64,000 bases of DNA from Streptococcus oralis (GCF_001579175.1 NZ_KQ970762.1:12690-76689), one strand, 5' to 3'; shown: positions 1-11,536, counted from the first letter of the stretch. The notes: generated by a model not told the origin, from the letters alone. Made by a program: numbers and translations.

Positions 1-561
1 CCCACCTTTTCCTTTGAAACGAATCTTCACTTCACAAGTCCCTGCAAAGAGCGTATGGGTATTGGTCGCAATCTGACCAACTTTCAAATCCGGACGAACA
101 TGGAGTCCATAAAACTGGTCTGGTAGCCAGTCTCCAAAAGCACCCTCCTCATACATGAGCATGCCACCAGCTTCATTTTCTTCAGCAGGCTGAAATAGAA
201 AAAGCAGATTATTCTTGGGTTGCTCCTCAAGAGCACGCTCTAAACAGCCCAAGGCAATGGTCATGTGGAAATCATGTCCGCAAGCATGCATACGACCTTG
301 ATGTTGGGAAGAAAAAGGAAGGCCTGTTTGTTCAAGGATAGGGAGGCCATCAATGTCTGTTCGCCAACCAATAGTCCGCTTCGGCTGGCTTCCCTGCAAA
401 TAGACCAAAATCCCTGTTCGCCAAGTACGAACCTGAACAAAATCCTTGCCCGTAGTCAATTTTTCAATCACATCCAGCAAATAAGCCTGAGTTTTAAACT
501 CTTCCAAGCCAATCTCTGGAATCTGGTGCAAATCTCGTCGAGTCTGAATCAAATCTAACAT
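1..561 (-). CDS. dapL: N-acetyldiaminopimelate deacetylase, M20 family (3' end outside window)
   Basis: Hydrolyses N-acetyl-LL-diaminopimelate to LL-diaminopimelate and acetate in the acetylase branch of lysine/peptidoglycan-precursor synthesis; cytoplasmic. The first 187 codons are present, read from ATG at 561 behind an AGGAGG site; the C-terminal part lies beyond base 1. Visible M20 features are the start [18 protein letters not shown], the metal-binding HACGHD motif near residue 90 and the PAEE motif. It lies 67 bp downstream of dapH on the same strand, so the two form a pathway operon. The metal motifs and the dapH neighbour make this assignment firm over a generic amidohydrolase. Confidence 0.9.
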   Translation of the reverse strand, partial: MLDLIQTRRDLHQIPEIGLEEFKTQAYLLDVIEKLTTGKDFVQVRTWRTGILVYLQGSQPKRTIGWRTDIDGLPILEQTGLPFSSQHQGRMHACGHDFHMTIALGCLERALEEQPKNNLLFLFQPAEENEAGGMLMYEEGAFGDWLPDQFYGLHVRPDLKVGQIATNTHTLFAGTCEVKIRFKGKGG

Positions 562-584
562 CTATCTGTCCTCCTATATAGCAG

Positions 585-615
585 AAAGAGGCTGGAAAAA
601 GGGGTCCGCCTCTTT
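585..615. other. Hairpin between dapH and dapL
   Basis: An 8-bp inverted repeat, AAAGAGGC (585-592) with GCCTCTTT (608-615). The T-run follows it on the plus strand, the direction opposite to dapH-dapL transcription, so it is not an obvious terminator for that operon. It may be an RNA processing or stability element. Role unknown. Confidence 0.45.
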
Positions 616-628
616 TTTACTTTTACAC

Positions 629-1327
629 TTACAAGGTACGAAGCGCATCCTCTAGCGCTGTTTTTTGTTGGGTTTGGGCATCAATTTCTTTGATGATACG
701 AGCCGGAACACCTGCTACTACCACATTTTCTGGAACATCTTGGGTAACGATAGCTCCTGCAGCGACAACTGAACCACTACCGATTTGGACTCCTTCAATA
801 ACCACTGCATTGGCACCGATAAGAACATTGTCTCCGACACGGACTGGTTCAGCACTAGCTGGCTCAATCACACCTGCCAAAACTGCACCTGCACCAACGT
901 GACTATTCTTCCCAACGATGGCACGACCACCAAGGATAGCACCCATATCAATCATGGTTCTTGCACCGATTTCTGCTCCGATATTGATGACCGCTCCCAT
1001 CATAATGACAGCATTGTCACCAATTTCCACTTGGTCACGGATAATAGCACCTGGTTCGATACGAGCGTTGATATCACGCTTGTCTAGCAAGGGAACTGCC
1101 GAATTACGAGCATCTTGCTCGACAACATAATCTTGATTTTCTACCAAGCCTTCGAGAAGCGGAGCGATATCCTTCCAATCTCCAAAAAGAACATTGCCTA
1201 GTTTGACAACAGAGCTAGGAATAGCAGTTGCTAGTTGGCCTTCAAAGGTTACTTTGACACTGGTTTTCTTCTCTGCATTGGCGATAAATTGGATGATTTC
1301 TTGAGCATTCATTTTTGTGGCAGTCAT
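629..1327 (-). CDS. dapH: Tetrahydrodipicolinate N-acetyltransferase
   Basis: Transfers acetyl from acetyl-CoA to 2,3,4,5-tetrahydropyridine-2,6-dicarboxylate, the entry step of the acetylase lysine/DAP pathway. 232 aa. An N-terminal DapH domain (about 1-85) is followed by a left-handed beta-helix of hexapeptide repeats ([59 protein letters not shown]). The start is set at ATG 1327 ([11 protein letters not shown]) because CCAGGAGG lies just upstream. An in-frame ATG at 1345 precedes that ribosome binding site and would be a poor start. dapL follows in the same operon. Confidence 0.95.
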   Translation of the reverse strand: MTATKMNAQEIIQFIANAEKKTSVKVTFEGQLATAIPSSVVKLGNVLFGDWKDIAPLLEGLVENQDYVVEQDARNSAVPLLDKRDINARIEPGAIIRDQVEIGDNAVIMMGAVINIGAEIGARTMIDMGAILGGRAIVGKNSHVGAGAVLAGVIEPASAEPVRVGDNVLIGANAVVIEGVQIGSGSVVAAGAIVTQDVPENVVVAGVPARIIKEIDAQTQQKTALEDALRTL

Positions 1328-1372
1328 AGGCGCCTCCTGGTTCATTATAATGATACCTATTCTACCAAAAAA

Positions 1373-1390
1373 GGCTTCAAATTTGAAGCC
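1373..1390 (-). terminator. Terminator of the EamA transporter gene
   Basis: A perfect palindrome, GGCTTCAAATTTGAAGCC, followed on the minus strand by a T6 run. It lies 22 bp past the EamA stop codon and just upstream of dapH. Confidence 0.8.
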
Positions 1391-1412
1391 TAAACTATCA
1401 AAATAATCGTCT

Positions 1413-2324
1413 TTACTTCCCTTCTTTGGCTTCTTCGATAGACAAGAAGACCATAGGGACTATGATCAAAATCATGGCCAAAACTAGAAATCCATCTAGG
1501 ACGAGACCGAGAAAGAGGACGCTCAATAGCGCTGAAGAGAGAGGCTCGCTAGCGCTCACTACAGATACAACCAGAGGAGAAACGAGAGAGACGGCCTTCA
1601 TAGACAGGAAGAAGGCAAAAGCTGTTCCAAATACGGCAATAATCAAACAAATCATCACGCTGCTAGCATCCAATTGGAAGGTGACATGATGGACTGGATA
1701 GAGCAGATTGCTAAAGAGCCCTGCGAGAATCATCCCCCAACCAACAGTGGGTACAAAACCATAGTGGCGGGCAAATCGTTGGGGCAGGATGACATTAAAC
1801 ATGACGCCTACTGCACTGAGCAAGCCTGTCACTAGAGCCAAGGGTGTCATGGACAACTGGGACAAGTCCCCTTTTGTGGCCATCAAAAAAACACCTAGCA
1901 TGGCAATCAAAACATAGAGAATCGCTGTAATCGAAGCCTTCTTCTGGTAGACAATGCGATTGTAAAACAAAATAAAAACAGGGCTGATAAATTGTAAAAT
2001 AGTCGCCGTCGTCGCATTGGAATACTCAACACAGAGATAGAAGAAAAACTGCACAGAAAAAATACCTAGAATAGCATAGGCTAAAAAAGGTAGATAATTT
2101 TTCTTATCTTTCCAGATATCCAACAAGCGACCACGCAACTGAAAGGCAGATAAAGCTAAAACCAAACTCCCCGCCACCAGCAAACGCATAGAGGTAATCC
2201 AACCAGACGATACTGGATAATGAGTGAAAAAATACTCTCCTAAAATCCCGCAAATCCCCCAAATCAGACCTGAGAACAGTGAATACAAGGTTCCCTTAAA
2301 AATCTTCTTTTGATACTTATTCAT
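1413..2324 (-). CDS. EamA/DMT-family transporter
   Basis: A 303-aa integral membrane protein of the drug/metabolite transporter superfamily. Two EamA halves of about five helices each are visible: the first opens with [20 protein letters not shown], and the second starts near residue 155 ([19 protein letters not shown]). The length is typical of ten-helix DMT exporters. The substrate cannot be read from sequence. It is a separate unit between pbp1B and dapH with terminators on both sides. Confidence 0.85.
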   Translation of the reverse strand: MNKYQKKIFKGTLYSLFSGLIWGICGILGEYFFTHYPVSSGWITSMRLLVAGSLVLALSAFQLRGRLLDIWKDKKNYLPFLAYAILGIFSVQFFFYLCVEYSNATTATILQFISPVFILFYNRIVYQKKASITAILYVLIAMLGVFLMATKGDLSQLSMTPLALVTGLLSAVGVMFNVILPQRFARHYGFVPTVGWGMILAGLFSNLLYPVHHVTFQLDASSVMICLIIAVFGTAFAFFLSMKAVSLVSPLVVSVVSASEPLSSALLSVLFLGLVLDGFLVLAMILIIVPMVFLSIEEAKEGK

Positions 2325-2353
2325 TCCCTTATTGTAACACGAAATAGAAAAAG

Positions 2354-2398
2354 AAAAAAGTAGCTAAGAGAAGAAAAATTGCCTCTTGCTACTTTTTT
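2354..2398 (-). terminator. pbp1B terminator
   Basis: A stem of AAAAGTAGC plus AAGAG pairs with CTCTT plus GCTACTTTT around a 12-13-nt loop. A T-run follows on the minus strand, directly after the pbp1B stop codon. Confidence 0.75.
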
Positions 2399-2400
2399 TA

Positions 2401-4896
2401 TTATCGATTAAATAGACGGGAACGACCTGACGAACCACTTTGAGTGTTGTTGTTCGAATTTGCCCCTGAGCTACTGCTTGAACTTGATCCACTGCTTGAA
2501 CTTGGAGGAGTCACTGCAGGTAGGCTTCCAAGAATGGTTTTCCAAGCGTTCAGATAGTCTGCGTCGCTACCTCCGATGGCAAAGCGGTAAGTGGTTACTG
2601 GCGCCCCTTCTTTGCTAGCCCAGTAGCTTGTCACTGTAGAACCAGAAAGTTCGATTTCCTTACCATTGATGGAAACTTTGCCGGGCTTTTGGCCTGTTGA
2701 TCGGAGAACTTGGGACTTAGTCACACTTGGGTCAAGATTAAAGCGATCATTTCCCCATATTCCAGGTTCAGCTTGCTGGATAGCATTGACCAAGTAAGCC
2801 ATGTATTTGGCATTGCGGTAGTGACCCGCACCCTTGGCTAGCGGTCGGTTATCATCATGACCTAACCAGCCACCTAGAGTCAATCGAGGTGTAGAAAGCA
2901 TGAGCCACATATTTTCATCTTCATTGGTCGTACCAGTTTTTCCGATCCAGTCAGCACGAGATAGGCCTGGATTGATCGAAGCCAAGTCGGTCTGGAAGCT
3001 AGTAGTAATCCGAGAAGAAATGACGTCACGGAGCAGACTTTGCATGATGGTTGCTGTAGCTTTTGAATAAACCTGCACAGGCTCATCCTTATGCTCATAG
3101 ACCACTCGACCATCCGTTGATTCGATCTTGGCAATCATGTGTTTCTTGTGGTAAACCCCGTTGTTAGCTATTGTCTGATATCCGTTGGTATGCTGGGCAA
3201 CTGTAACCTCAATTCCTCCACCCATCGGTAAACTTTCAATGCCATATTCTGGGATTTCATAACCCATTTTTTCCATATAGCCCTTGACATCGACACCCTT
3301 CTCTCGAAGCGTACGATAAGTCCAGTAGGCTGGAATATTCCATGAATAGTTGAGGGCTTCTCCCAAGGTCATCATCGCTGTACCAGGACTATTGACATAC
3401 ATGATGGGATTGCCGTTTGAGAAGTTTGTCGGATAGTTTGATAAGATACTTGCACTTCCCATCAAACCTTGGTCAATGGCGATACCATAGGCCAGTATAG
3501 GCTTAGTGGTTGAAGCTGGAGAACGTTTGGTATCGATAGCGTGATTGTTCTGATTTTCTTGATAATTACGACCACCAACAAATCCAAGGATGGCTCCCGT
3601 TTGGTTGTCCATGAGGACATTCCCTACTTCAGGCTGGCCTGTCGAATCATCTAGCAGATAGCCGTAGGTCGCAACCGCATTTTGCATCGCAGCATGAACA
3701 TTTTTATTGATAGTTGTCGTAATCTTATATCCACCATTCTCGATTTCCTTCGTCGCTAGATCGCGGTAAGCTTTCTGGATCGATTCATTTTTTTGCTCTT
3801 GCGCAGAAACATTATCTCTCTGGATAAGGTAGTCGTACATCCGATCCGTTGCTTCTGCCAAGGTTGCATAGTAGAGATAGTCGCGCGAAGTACCACTGAC
3901 AATACCTGATGGTAGAAAGTCTTGCTTGAAGTCATAATCCTTGTACTTGTCGTAGTCTTCCTGACTCAGAGCTCCTGTCCGATACATATTGTAGAGGACA
4001 TCCTTGGCACGCTTAATTCCCAAAGCCATATCCTCATCGCTCTTCATACTGCCGTCAGATTCATAAGGAGAATAACTAATAGGACTCTGGGGCAAACCTG
4101 CGATAAAGGCGGCTTGAGGTATTGTCAAATCCGATGCATTAACTCCAAAAATTCCCTCTGCAGCCTGCTGGGCACCTGCAATATTTTGGCCCTTGTGATT
4201 GCGTCCAAAAGGAGCAATATTAAGGTAGGTTGTCAAGATCTCATCCTTGCCCATGGCCCGTTCTAAAGCCAAGGCATCAATAATTTCTTTGGCCTTACGA
4301 GCCAGAGTGGGAGCATCCCCCACCACTTGCTGCTTGATGACCTGCTGCGTCAAGGTCGAACCACCACTAGACGATCCCAAACCGACAAAGGTTCCCAGAG
4401 TCGCACGAATAACGGCCTTAGGCACAACTCCCTTATGCTCATTGAAATGCTCGTCCTCTGTCGCAATGATAGCCTTCTTGAGATTATCTGAGATAGCCTC
4501 CGAAGCGACTGATGTGCGCAATAAATCTCCTTCAATCGAAGCGATGGTAGTTCCGTCAGCATAGGTAATTTCTGAGATAGAGGCAATATCCTTCACTTGT
4601 TTGACCAATTCCTCTGTTTGAGGCACCTTGACTTTGTCAAATAGAGCAACCCCATAGCCCATGGCCACACCCGCTCCCAAAAGACCTCCGATAAAGGCTA
4701 GGATAAAGAGAGTGTTGAAGGTCACTTTAAAAGCACTCAAAATCTTAGCAAGAATAGACCCTACCCTTTTGAGTTTGTTAGAAGAAGCTACTTTCTTATC
4801 AGTATTTTTATTTGCTTGTTTTTTCTTCCATTTGGCAGTTAGTTGCTGGAAAAAATGCAGCATTTTTGTTTTTAATTCATCAATTCTTTTTTTCAT
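2401..4896 (-). CDS. pbp1B: Bifunctional penicillin-binding protein 1B
   Basis: Class A PBP that polymerises lipid II (GT51 transglycosylase) and cross-links peptides (transpeptidase) at the outer membrane face. 831 aa. Order: basic cytoplasmic tail rich in Lys, one transmembrane segment near 65-90 ([20 protein letters not shown]), glycosyltransferase motifs [10 protein letters not shown] and [12 protein letters not shown], then transpeptidase motifs STTK (SxxK), SWN (SxN) and KTGTTN (KTG). The tail is a Ser/Asn-rich linker. ATG 4896 (MKKRIDELK) follows GAGGA. An upstream in-frame GTG at 4908 overlaps that site and is rejected. An upstream TATAAT at about 4915 may be its -10 box. Confidence 0.96.
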   Translation of the reverse strand: MKKRIDELKTKMLHFFQQLTAKWKKKQANKNTDKKVASSNKLKRVGSILAKILSAFKVTFNTLFILAFIGGLLGAGVAMGYGVALFDKVKVPQTEELVKQVKDIASISEITYADGTTIASIEGDLLRTSVASEAISDNLKKAIIATEDEHFNEHKGVVPKAVIRATLGTFVGLGSSSGGSTLTQQVIKQQVVGDAPTLARKAKEIIDALALERAMGKDEILTTYLNIAPFGRNHKGQNIAGAQQAAEGIFGVNASDLTIPQAAFIAGLPQSPISYSPYESDGSMKSDEDMALGIKRAKDVLYNMYRTGALSQEDYDKYKDYDFKQDFLPSGIVSGTSRDYLYYATLAEATDRMYDYLIQRDNVSAQEQKNESIQKAYRDLATKEIENGGYKITTTINKNVHAAMQNAVATYGYLLDDSTGQPEVGNVLMDNQTGAILGFVGGRNYQENQNNHAIDTKRSPASTTKPILAYGIAIDQGLMGSASILSNYPTNFSNGNPIMYVNSPGTAMMTLGEALNYSWNIPAYWTYRTLREKGVDVKGYMEKMGYEIPEYGIESLPMGGGIEVTVAQHTNGYQTIANNGVYHKKHMIAKIESTDGRVVYEHKDEPVQVYSKATATIMQSLLRDVISSRITTSFQTDLASINPGLSRADWIGKTGTTNEDENMWLMLSTPRLTLGGWLGHDDNRPLAKGAGHYRNAKYMAYLVNAIQQAEPGIWGNDRFNLDPSVTKSQVLRSTGQKPGKVSINGKEIELSGSTVTSYWASKEGAPVTTYRFAIGGSDADYLNAWKTILGSLPAVTPPSSSSGSSSSSSSGANSNNNTQSGSSGRSRLFNR

Positions 4897-4994
4897 GAAT
4901 GTCCTCACTTTCTCTATTATACCATAAAAGGTAAACTTTCAATAAAATAGCCACTTTCTTCCCTATTCCACTAGGCTATTGCCCAAGTTTGTGA

Positions 4995-5000
4995 TACAAT
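4995..5000 (+). promoter_or_regulatory. Extended -10 box of tyrS
   Basis: TGTGATACAAT, a TGn extended -10 with TACAAT at 4995-5000, 36 bp ahead of the tyrS ATG. No good -35 box is seen. No T-box leader is present. Confidence 0.55.
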
Positions 5001-5036
5001 AGGTAGAAACAATATTTTAAAAAGGAGAAAAGACAT

Positions 5037-6293
5037 ATGCACATTTTTGATGAGCTAAAAGAGCGTGGTTTGATTTTTCAAACGACTGATGAAGAAGCTT
5101 TGCGTAAAGCCCTAGAAGAAGGTCAAGTTTCTTATTATACTGGCTACGATCCAACTGCTGACAGCCTTCACCTAGGCCACCTTGTCGCAATCTTGACCAG
5201 TCGTCGTTTGCAATTAGCAGGTCACAAACCTTATGCGCTCGTTGGCGGTGCTACAGGTCTCATCGGAGATCCGTCCTTCAAAGATGCTGAGCGTAGTCTC
5301 CAAACAAAAGACACAGTAGATGGCTGGGTCAAGTCTATCCAAGGACAACTTTCTCGTTTTCTTGACTTTGAAAATGGCGAAAACAAGGCTGTCATGGTCA
5401 ACAACTACGACTGGTTTGGCAGCATCAGCTTCATTGACTTCCTCCGTGATATCGGAAAATACTTCACTGTCAACTACATGATGAGCAAAGAGTCTGTTAA
5501 AAAACGGATCGAAACAGGGATTTCTTACACAGAGTTTGCCTACCAAATCATGCAAGGGTACGACTTCTATGTCCTAAATCAAGACCACAATGTTACCCTG
5601 CAAATCGGTGGTTCTGACCAGTGGGGAAATATGACAGCTGGTACCGAATTGCTTCGTCGTAAGGCTGACAAGACAGGTCATGTTATCACAGTTCCCCTTA
5701 TTACTGATGCGACTGGTAAGAAATTTGGTAAATCAGAAGGAAACGCAGTCTGGCTCAACCCTAAAAAGACTTCTCCATACGAAATGTACCAATTCTGGAT
5801 GAATGTCATGGACGCTGACGCTGTTCGCTTCTTGAAAATCTTTACTTTCTTGACACTTGATGAGATTGAAGACATCCGCAAACAATTCGAAGCAGCACCA
5901 CACGAACGCTTGGCTCAAAAAGTCCTCGCTCGTGAAGTCGTGACTCTTGTCCACGGAGAAGAAGCTTACAAAGAAGCCCTTAACATCACTGAGCAACTCT
6001 TTGCTGGAAATATCAAAAATCTTTCTGTCAAAGAACTCAAACAAGGACTTCGTGGTGTGCCAAACTACCAAGTACAAGCAGACGAAAATCACAACATCGT
6101 TGAACTTCTTGTATCTTCTGGCGTGGTTAACTCAAAACGCCAAGCCCGTGAAGACGTCCAAAACGGAGCTATCTACGTAAATGGTGACCGCGTCCAAGAC
6201 CTTGACTATGTCTTGAGTGATGCAGATAAGTTAGAGAACGAACTGACTGTTATCCGCCGTGGTAAGAAAAAATACTTCGTCCTTACATATTAA
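5037..6293 (+). CDS. tyrS: Tyrosyl-tRNA synthetase
   Basis: Charges tRNA-Tyr with tyrosine using ATP; cytoplasmic homodimer. 418 aa, the normal length for the Gram-positive TyrRS. Class I signatures are seen: HLGH (HIGH) near residue 45 after YDPTADSL, and KFGKS (KMSKS) near 230. A C-terminal S4-like RNA-binding domain ([20 protein letters not shown]..) covers the last 70 residues. AAGGAG precedes the ATG. It is transcribed away from pbp1B and ended by a strong terminator. Confidence 0.97.
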   Translation: MHIFDELKERGLIFQTTDEEALRKALEEGQVSYYTGYDPTADSLHLGHLVAILTSRRLQLAGHKPYALVGGATGLIGDPSFKDAERSLQTKDTVDGWVKSIQGQLSRFLDFENGENKAVMVNNYDWFGSISFIDFLRDIGKYFTVNYMMSKESVKKRIETGISYTEFAYQIMQGYDFYVLNQDHNVTLQIGGSDQWGNMTAGTELLRRKADKTGHVITVPLITDATGKKFGKSEGNAVWLNPKKTSPYEMYQFWMNVMDADAVRFLKIFTFLTLDEIEDIRKQFEAAPHERLAQKVLAREVVTLVHGEEAYKEALNITEQLFAGNIKNLSVKELKQGLRGVPNYQVQADENHNIVELLVSSGVVNSKRQAREDVQNGAIYVNGDRVQDLDYVLSDADKLENELTVIRRGKKKYFVLTY

Positions 6294-6298
6294 AAACA

Positions 6299-6331
6299 GA
6301 CTGGATGCATTTGCTATCCAGTCCTTTTTTT
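6299..6331 (+). terminator. tyrS terminator
   Basis: GACTGGAT (6299-6306) pairs with ATCCAGTC (6316-6323), followed by a T7 run. Confidence 0.9.
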
Positions 6332-6345
6332 GCTAGACTTAAACT

Positions 6346-7194
6346 ATGAATACAAACCTCAAACCCAAACTCCAGCGCTTTGCTTCTGCTAGCGCCTTTT
6401 CCTGCCCCATCTGCCAAGAAGATCTGACCTTGGTAGAGTCTAGCCTCAAGTGTAGCAACCGCCATTCTTTTGATTTATCAAAATTCGGCTATGTCAATCT
6501 AGCACCGCAAATCAAGCAATCCGCCAACTACAACAAGGAAAATTTTCAAAACCGCCAACAAATCCTGGAAGCTGGCTTTTACCAGGCTATCTTAGAAGGC
6601 ATTTCTGACCTACTAGCGACTAAATCATCTGCAAAAACTGTCTTGGACATCGGTTGTGGCGAAGGCTTCTACTCTCGTAAACTCCAAGAAAGTCATTCTG
6701 AAAAAACCTTCTATGCCTTTGATATTTCCAAAGATTCCGTTCAAATCGCTGCCAAGAGTGAACCCAACTGGGCGGTCAATTGGTTTGTTGGTGACCTAGC
6801 TCGACTTCCTATAAAAGATGCCAGTATGGATATTCTGCTCGACATCTTTTCGCCTGCCAACTATGGGGAGTTTCGTCGTGTTTTATCCAAAGACGGTATC
6901 TTGATTAAGGTCATCCCGACTGAAAACCACCTCAAAGAAATCCGCCAAATGGTGCAGGACCAGCTGACAAAGAAGGATTATTCTAATCAAGATATTAAGG
7001 AACATTTCCAGGAACACTTCAGTATCCAATCTAGCCAAACAGCCTCCCTAACCAAATCCATCACAGCAGAGCAACGCCAAGCCCTGCTTGCCATGACGCC
7101 TCTCCTCTTTCATGTTGACCAGACCAAGATTGACTGGAGCCAACTGACAGAGATTACCATCGAAGCAGAGATACTTGTGGGGAAAGTAGGGTAA
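6346..7194 (+). CDS. rlmA: 23S rRNA (guanine-N1)-methyltransferase, RlmA(II)-like
   Basis: SAM-dependent methyltransferase of 282 aa. The N-terminus has a zinc-binding knuckle (CPIC then CSNRH), typical of the RlmA/TlrB family that methylates G745 or G748 in 23S rRNA helix 35. The SAM motif VLDIGCGEGFYSRKL is near residue 100, and YGEF follows the DIFSPAN stretch. In streptococci the family member acts on G748 (RlmAII) and influences susceptibility to macrolides and telithromycin. The target base is inferred from taxonomy, not seen here. It lies between the tyrS terminator and a convergent terminator shared with malP. Confidence 0.88.
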   Translation: MNTNLKPKLQRFASASAFSCPICQEDLTLVESSLKCSNRHSFDLSKFGYVNLAPQIKQSANYNKENFQNRQQILEAGFYQAILEGISDLLATKSSAKTVLDIGCGEGFYSRKLQESHSEKTFYAFDISKDSVQIAAKSEPNWAVNWFVGDLARLPIKDASMDILLDIFSPANYGEFRRVLSKDGILIKVIPTENHLKEIRQMVQDQLTKKDYSNQDIKEHFQEHFSIQSSQTASLTKSITAEQRQALLAMTPLLFHVDQTKIDWSQLTEITIEAEILVGKVG

Positions 7195-7211
7195 AATATT
7201 TTAAAGATAAA

Positions 7212-7237
7212 AAAACGCACCTTTAAAGATGCGTTTT
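7212..7237. terminator. Bidirectional terminator between rlmA and malP
   Basis: AAAACGCA (7212-7219) pairs with TGCGTTTT (7230-7237). A/T runs on both sides suit both convergent genes. Confidence 0.8.
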
Positions 7238-7262
7238 GTTTTATAATCTGATGCAAAAATTC

Positions 7263-9521
7263 TTAGTTCAAGTGCCAGATATCTTCGTTGTACTGAGCGA
7301 TTGTACGGTCAGATGAGAAGAATCCTGCTTTAGCAATGTTGACGATGACTTTATCCAACCATGCGTCACGGTTTTCGTAGTCAGCAAGCATTTGCTCTTT
7401 CACCTTGATGTAGTCTTCCAAGTCTAGGAGAGTCATGAACCAGTCTTTGTTGATCAATTCGTTGTAAAGACGTTCCAAGCGTTCTTTCTTACCTACTGCA
7501 AGAACAGCGTCGCTGACGATGAAGTCAACCAATGGTTTGATGGCTTCACGAGCGTAGAATTCGCTTGATTTGTAAGCTGCTTTTGCATAAAGGTCGATAA
7601 CAGTTTCTGAATCTTCACCAAAGATGTAGATGTTGTCGTCGCCAACCAACTCAGCAATTTCTACGTTAGCACCGTCCATAGTACCGAGAGTCAAAGCTCC
7701 GTTCAACATGAATTTCATGTTACCAGTACCTGAAGCTTCTTTAGAAGCAAGTGAGATTTGTTCTGAGATATCACATGCTGGGATAAGGAAGCTTGCTGCA
7801 GTAACGTTGTAGTTTTCAACCATAACCACTTGCAAGTGTGGAGCTACTGCCGGGTCGTTTGCAATCACTTCTGACAAGCAAAGAATCAAGTGGATGATGT
7901 CTTGAGCGATTGTGTAGGCAGGAGCTGCTTTACCACCAAAGAATACTGTGATTGGACGAGCAGGGATGTTACCAGCCTTGATATCCAAGTATTTGTGGAT
8001 CACATACAAAGCGTTCATTTGTTGGCGTTTGTACTCGTGAAGACGTTTGATTTGGATATCAAAGATAGAGTTTGTATTGATTTCCACACCTTGATGTTCT
8101 TTCAAGTGACGAGCCAATTTACGTTTGTTGTGAGCCTTGATTTCTTCAAGTTTTGCTTTAAGGGCTGCTTTATCTTCGTAAGACAAGAGTTTTTCAAGTT
8201 CATCCGCTTCATGGTGCCAACCACGTCCAATAATTTCATCCAAGTAGTGAGACAAGCGTGGGTTAGCATGCATGAGCCAACGACGGAATGTGATACCGTT
8301 TGTTTTGTTGTTGAATTTTTCTGGGTAGATGTCGTAGAAAGCTTTCAACTCTGAGTTCTTCAAGATCTCAGTGTGGAGTGCTGCTACCCCGTTAACACTG
8401 TATCCGTAGTGGATATCCATGTGAGCCATGTGTACACGTCCGCTCTCGTCGATGATTTGGACAGCTGGGTCTTTGTATTCTGCTTTCACACGACGGTCCA
8501 ATTCTTTGATGATTGGTACCAAGTGAGGAACCACTTCTTCCAAGAATTCAAGAGGCCATTTTTCAAGGGCTTCAGCAAGGATGGTGTGGTTCGTGTAGGC
8601 AGTCATGCTACGAACGATAGAGATTGCTTCATCAAGTTCGATACCACGTTCAGTCAAAAGACGGATCAATTCAGGGATCACCATTGATGGGTGAGTATCG
8701 TTGATTTGTACAACTGCGTAGTCAGCAAGGTCGTGCAAGTTGCTTCCTTTTTCGATCGCTTCGTCGATGATCAATTGCGCACCGTTTGAAACCATGAAGT
8801 ATTGTTGGAAAATACGGAGCAATTCACCTTGACGGTCACTATCGTCTGGGTAAAGGAAGAGAGTCAAGTTGCGAGCGATGTCTGTCTTGTCAAAGCTGAT
8901 ACCATCTTCAATGATAGATGAATCAACTGAATCCAAGTCAAACAAACGCAAGCGGTTCTTAGTAGCAGTCTTGTAACCAGGAACATCAAGGTCGTAAAGA
9001 GTTGATGTCAAGGTAAAGTGTGCAAATGGCACTTGGTAGCTACGGCTTGAACGTACCAACCAGTTTTGCTCTGTCAACCAAGCGTTTGGAATAGTCTCTT
9101 GTTGGTTGTTTTTAAGAACTTGTTGGAAAAGACCGTAGTGGTAGTTCAAACCAACACCGTCACCGTTCAAACCAAGAGTAGCGATTGAGTCGATAAAGCA
9201 GGCTGCCAAACGTCCCAATCCACCGTTCCCTAGAGATGGTTCCAATTCTACTTCTTCGATTTCAATCAACTCTTTACCGGCATCAGCAAGTTCTTTTTTC
9301 ACATCGTCGTAAAGACCAAGGTTGATCAAGTTGTTTGACAAGAGTTTACCAATCAAGAACTCAGCTGAGATGTAGTAAACTTTCTTCTTACCAGTGTTGA
9401 CTGGTTTTTGGCTGCTAGCAAGCTTGCTGTAGTTGAGAAGAGCAAGGTAAAGTTCTTCGTTACTACATTCTGCAATGGTTTTATTGTAACGTTTTTGTAC
9501 AAATTCTTTTAGTGGTAACAT
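7263..9521 (-). CDS. malP: Maltodextrin/glycogen phosphorylase
   Basis: GT35 enzyme that releases glucose-1-phosphate from the non-reducing end of alpha-1,4-glucans; PLP-dependent, cytoplasmic. 752 aa. Family marks are the N-terminal [17 protein letters not shown], the substrate region [16 protein letters not shown], and the PLP-lysine block [20 protein letters not shown] with [10 protein letters not shown]. It sits 22 bp downstream of malM on the same strand, so both are expressed from the malM promoter under MalR. It works with MalM to degrade dextrins imported by MalXCD. Confidence 0.97.
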   Translation of the reverse strand: MLPLKEFVQKRYNKTIAECSNEELYLALLNYSKLASSQKPVNTGKKKVYYISAEFLIGKLLSNNLINLGLYDDVKKELADAGKELIEIEEVELEPSLGNGGLGRLAACFIDSIATLGLNGDGVGLNYHYGLFQQVLKNNQQETIPNAWLTEQNWLVRSSRSYQVPFAHFTLTSTLYDLDVPGYKTATKNRLRLFDLDSVDSSIIEDGISFDKTDIARNLTLFLYPDDSDRQGELLRIFQQYFMVSNGAQLIIDEAIEKGSNLHDLADYAVVQINDTHPSMVIPELIRLLTERGIELDEAISIVRSMTAYTNHTILAEALEKWPLEFLEEVVPHLVPIIKELDRRVKAEYKDPAVQIIDESGRVHMAHMDIHYGYSVNGVAALHTEILKNSELKAFYDIYPEKFNNKTNGITFRRWLMHANPRLSHYLDEIIGRGWHHEADELEKLLSYEDKAALKAKLEEIKAHNKRKLARHLKEHQGVEINTNSIFDIQIKRLHEYKRQQMNALYVIHKYLDIKAGNIPARPITVFFGGKAAPAYTIAQDIIHLILCLSEVIANDPAVAPHLQVVMVENYNVTAASFLIPACDISEQISLASKEASGTGNMKFMLNGALTLGTMDGANVEIAELVGDDNIYIFGEDSETVIDLYAKAAYKSSEFYAREAIKPLVDFIVSDAVLAVGKKERLERLYNELINKDWFMTLLDLEDYIKVKEQMLADYENRDAWLDKVIVNIAKAGFFSSDRTIAQYNEDIWHLN

Positions 9522-9543
9522 TTTTGTGTCTCCTGATAATGTC

Positions 9544-11061
9544 TTATTTCTTTAATTCTACCAAATTCTCATTGATTCGGCGATAAATTGTAGTCAAGTC
9601 AAGCAAATTGTCCTCGACAGCTGGTGTCAATTGATCTTCAGTCATACGCCAAGACCAGTTTCCGCCAAGAGTAGATGGGTAGTTCATGCGAGCTGCCTCA
9701 TCCAATTCTAGTAAATCTTGCATAGTGGCAATAGCCATGAAGCTCACTGATGAAAATACTGTGCGAAGCATTGCGTGTGGCACTGTTTCATACTCTTTAC
9801 GGTTCGTGTAACGAGCCATGTACTCACGAGTTGGATCATCGATTTCATTACGGTACCAACCAAGGACCGTATTGTTGTCGTGTGTTCCTGTGTACATAAC
9901 AGAGTTAGCAGGTGCCAAGTGTGGGCTATCGATACTTTCATCTTCTGGGTTGAAGGCAAATTGAAGAATCTTCATTCCCGGGAAACCAGTACGTTCGCGC
10001 AACTCGATAACCTCATCTGTCATGAAGCCAAGGTCTTCTGCGATGATGTTCAGCTCACCAAGTTCTTCCTTAACGGCTGCGAAGAGTTTGTAGCCTGGAC
10101 CTTTCACCCATTTACCAGGGGCCGCTGTATCGGAACCAGCAGGGATTTCCCAGTAAGATTCAAAGCCACGGAAGTGGTCGATACGAACAATATCGTAGAT
10201 TTTGAAGCTTTCACGCAAGCGTTCAACCCACCATTTGTAACCGTCTTTATCCATTGCTTCCCAGTCATAGATTGGGTTCCCCCAAAGTTGACCAGTTGCA
10301 GAAAACTCATCTGGCGGACATCCTGCGATGCAAGTCGCCTTGCCGCTGGCATCTGTCTTGAAGAGGTGTGGATTTGCCCACATGTCGCTTGAATCTTCCG
10401 CAACGTAGATAGGCATGTCCCCAACGATCTCGATGTGGTTGTCGTTAGCGTATGTTTTCAATTTCAACCATTGTTGGAAGAAGAAGTATTGAGTCACACG
10501 GTGGTAAACCAACTTGTCTGCTAATTTCTCACGGTAGCTTTCAAGTGCTGAAGCTTTACGCTCACGAGCATCTGCATCTGGCCATTCTGTCCATGCTAGA
10601 TTGTCAAAATGCTCTTTAATCGCCATATACTCAGCAAAAAGTTCAAGCCAGGTTTGGTTGTCTTGAGCAAATTTCTCAAAGGCTTTGACATCTCCCACTT
10701 CCAAGAAACGTTTGACCGCCTTCTCCAAAAGAGGGCGACGTGCATAATAAATCTTAGCATAGTCAACTTCTGCTGGATTGCTACCGAAGTCAACACCTTC
10801 AAGATCGCTAGCTTCCAACAAGCCTTGCTCTACCAAGATATCAAGGTCGATAAAATGCGTGTTCCCAGCAAAAGCTGAGAATGATTGGTAAGGAGAATCT
10901 CCATAGCTTGTAGTCCCAAGAGGGAGGATTTGCCAGTAACGTTGCTTGGTACGAACCAAGAAATCAACGAAATCATAGGCGCTTTGGCCAAATGATCCAA
11001 TCCCGTATGCTCCTGGAAGAGAAGAGATGTGCATCAACACACCACTTTGACGTTTTTTCAT
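9544..11061 (-). CDS. malM: 4-alpha-glucanotransferase (amylomaltase)
   Basis: GH77 enzyme that disproportionates maltodextrins, joining glucans and releasing glucose; cytoplasmic. 505 aa. The start [25 protein letters not shown] and the catalytic-site blocks [23 protein letters not shown] and [13 protein letters not shown] are clear. First gene of the malM-malP unit; its promoter has a MalR palindrome and a cre-like site. Also called malQ in other bacteria. Confidence 0.97.
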   Translation of the reverse strand: MKKRQSGVLMHISSLPGAYGIGSFGQSAYDFVDFLVRTKQRYWQILPLGTTSYGDSPYQSFSAFAGNTHFIDLDILVEQGLLEASDLEGVDFGSNPAEVDYAKIYYARRPLLEKAVKRFLEVGDVKAFEKFAQDNQTWLELFAEYMAIKEHFDNLAWTEWPDADARERKASALESYREKLADKLVYHRVTQYFFFQQWLKLKTYANDNHIEIVGDMPIYVAEDSSDMWANPHLFKTDASGKATCIAGCPPDEFSATGQLWGNPIYDWEAMDKDGYKWWVERLRESFKIYDIVRIDHFRGFESYWEIPAGSDTAAPGKWVKGPGYKLFAAVKEELGELNIIAEDLGFMTDEVIELRERTGFPGMKILQFAFNPEDESIDSPHLAPANSVMYTGTHDNNTVLGWYRNEIDDPTREYMARYTNRKEYETVPHAMLRTVFSSVSFMAIATMQDLLELDEAARMNYPSTLGGNWSWRMTEDQLTPAVEDNLLDLTTIYRRINENLVELKK

Positions 11062-11106
11062 AATAGCACCTCATGTGTTTGTAATATAACGCTGCGCAAA
11101 TCAAGG

Positions 11107-11166
11107 CGCAAACGTTTGCGTTATTTTAAGTATAACGCATTTCAAAAACAAATGCAAGCGGTTTTA
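11107..11166 (-). promoter_or_regulatory. malM-malP promoter with MalR operator and cre-like site
   Basis: Read on the minus strand: -35 TTGCAT (11152-11157), 17-bp spacer, -10 TATACT (11129-11134). Just downstream is the perfect palindrome CGCAAACGTTTGCG (11107-11120), the MalR/LacI-type operator. A near-cre sequence, ATGCAAGCGGTTTTA (11152-11166, one mismatch), overlaps the -35 box. Regulation by maltose relief (MalR) and glucose repression (CcpA) is inferred from these sites. Confidence 0.85.
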
Positions 11167-11437
11167 GAAACTTTTTTTGATTTCTTTTTCTTCGAATGAA
11201 TCTTGGTTCCACTGTTATTTTATGAAACGAACACTTTTCTTATAAAGTTTTGCTTATTTAAGATAGTTGAAATTAAAAACATCCTCATTTTTGCTAAGAA
11301 ATCAGCCCAATCAATGCAATCGTTTCCCTTGTGCATTTTCAAATCAAGAAAAACAAAAATTTTCAGTTTCTTCCTATATAAAAGCATTGACAAATGTTTG
11401 AAACCTTAAAATTTTTTTAAAATTTTTTCTAAAAAAG
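11167..11437. other. AT-rich mal intergenic spacer
   Basis: No gene is seen between the two divergent mal promoters. One further cre-like sequence, ATGCAATCGTTTCCC (11314-11328), differs from consensus only at the last base. Confidence 0.5.
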
Positions 11438-11438
11438 C

Positions 11439-11497
11439 TTGCAACCGTTTTCTATTTGTGTTATACTAGGCTCATAAAAGAAAACGTTTGCGTTTTC
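11439..11497 (+). promoter_or_regulatory. malX promoter with cre site and MalR operator
   Basis: -35 TTGCAA (11439-11444), 17-bp spacer, -10 TATACT (11462-11467). TTGCAACCGTTTTCT (11439-11453) fits the CcpA cre consensus completely and covers the -35 box. GAAAACGTTTGCGTTTTC (11480-11497) shares the AACGTTTGCG core with the malM operator and lies downstream of the start site. The layout mirrors the malM promoter. Confidence 0.85.
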
Positions 11498-11536
11498 TAA
11501 ATAAATTATACTGTTATTCTTTAGGAGGAATACACT

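Noticed and set aside
585-615. Terminator between dapH and dapL
   Set aside because: The T-run lies on the strand opposite to transcription, and the gene order implies an operon.
785-1087. Plus-strand open frame of 100 aa inside dapH
   Set aside because: Shadow of dapH on the other strand; no ribosome binding site and no recognisable domain.
4981-5036. T-box riboswitch upstream of tyrS
   Set aside because: The leader is too short and has no T-box sequence or specifier stem; the same holds for hisS.
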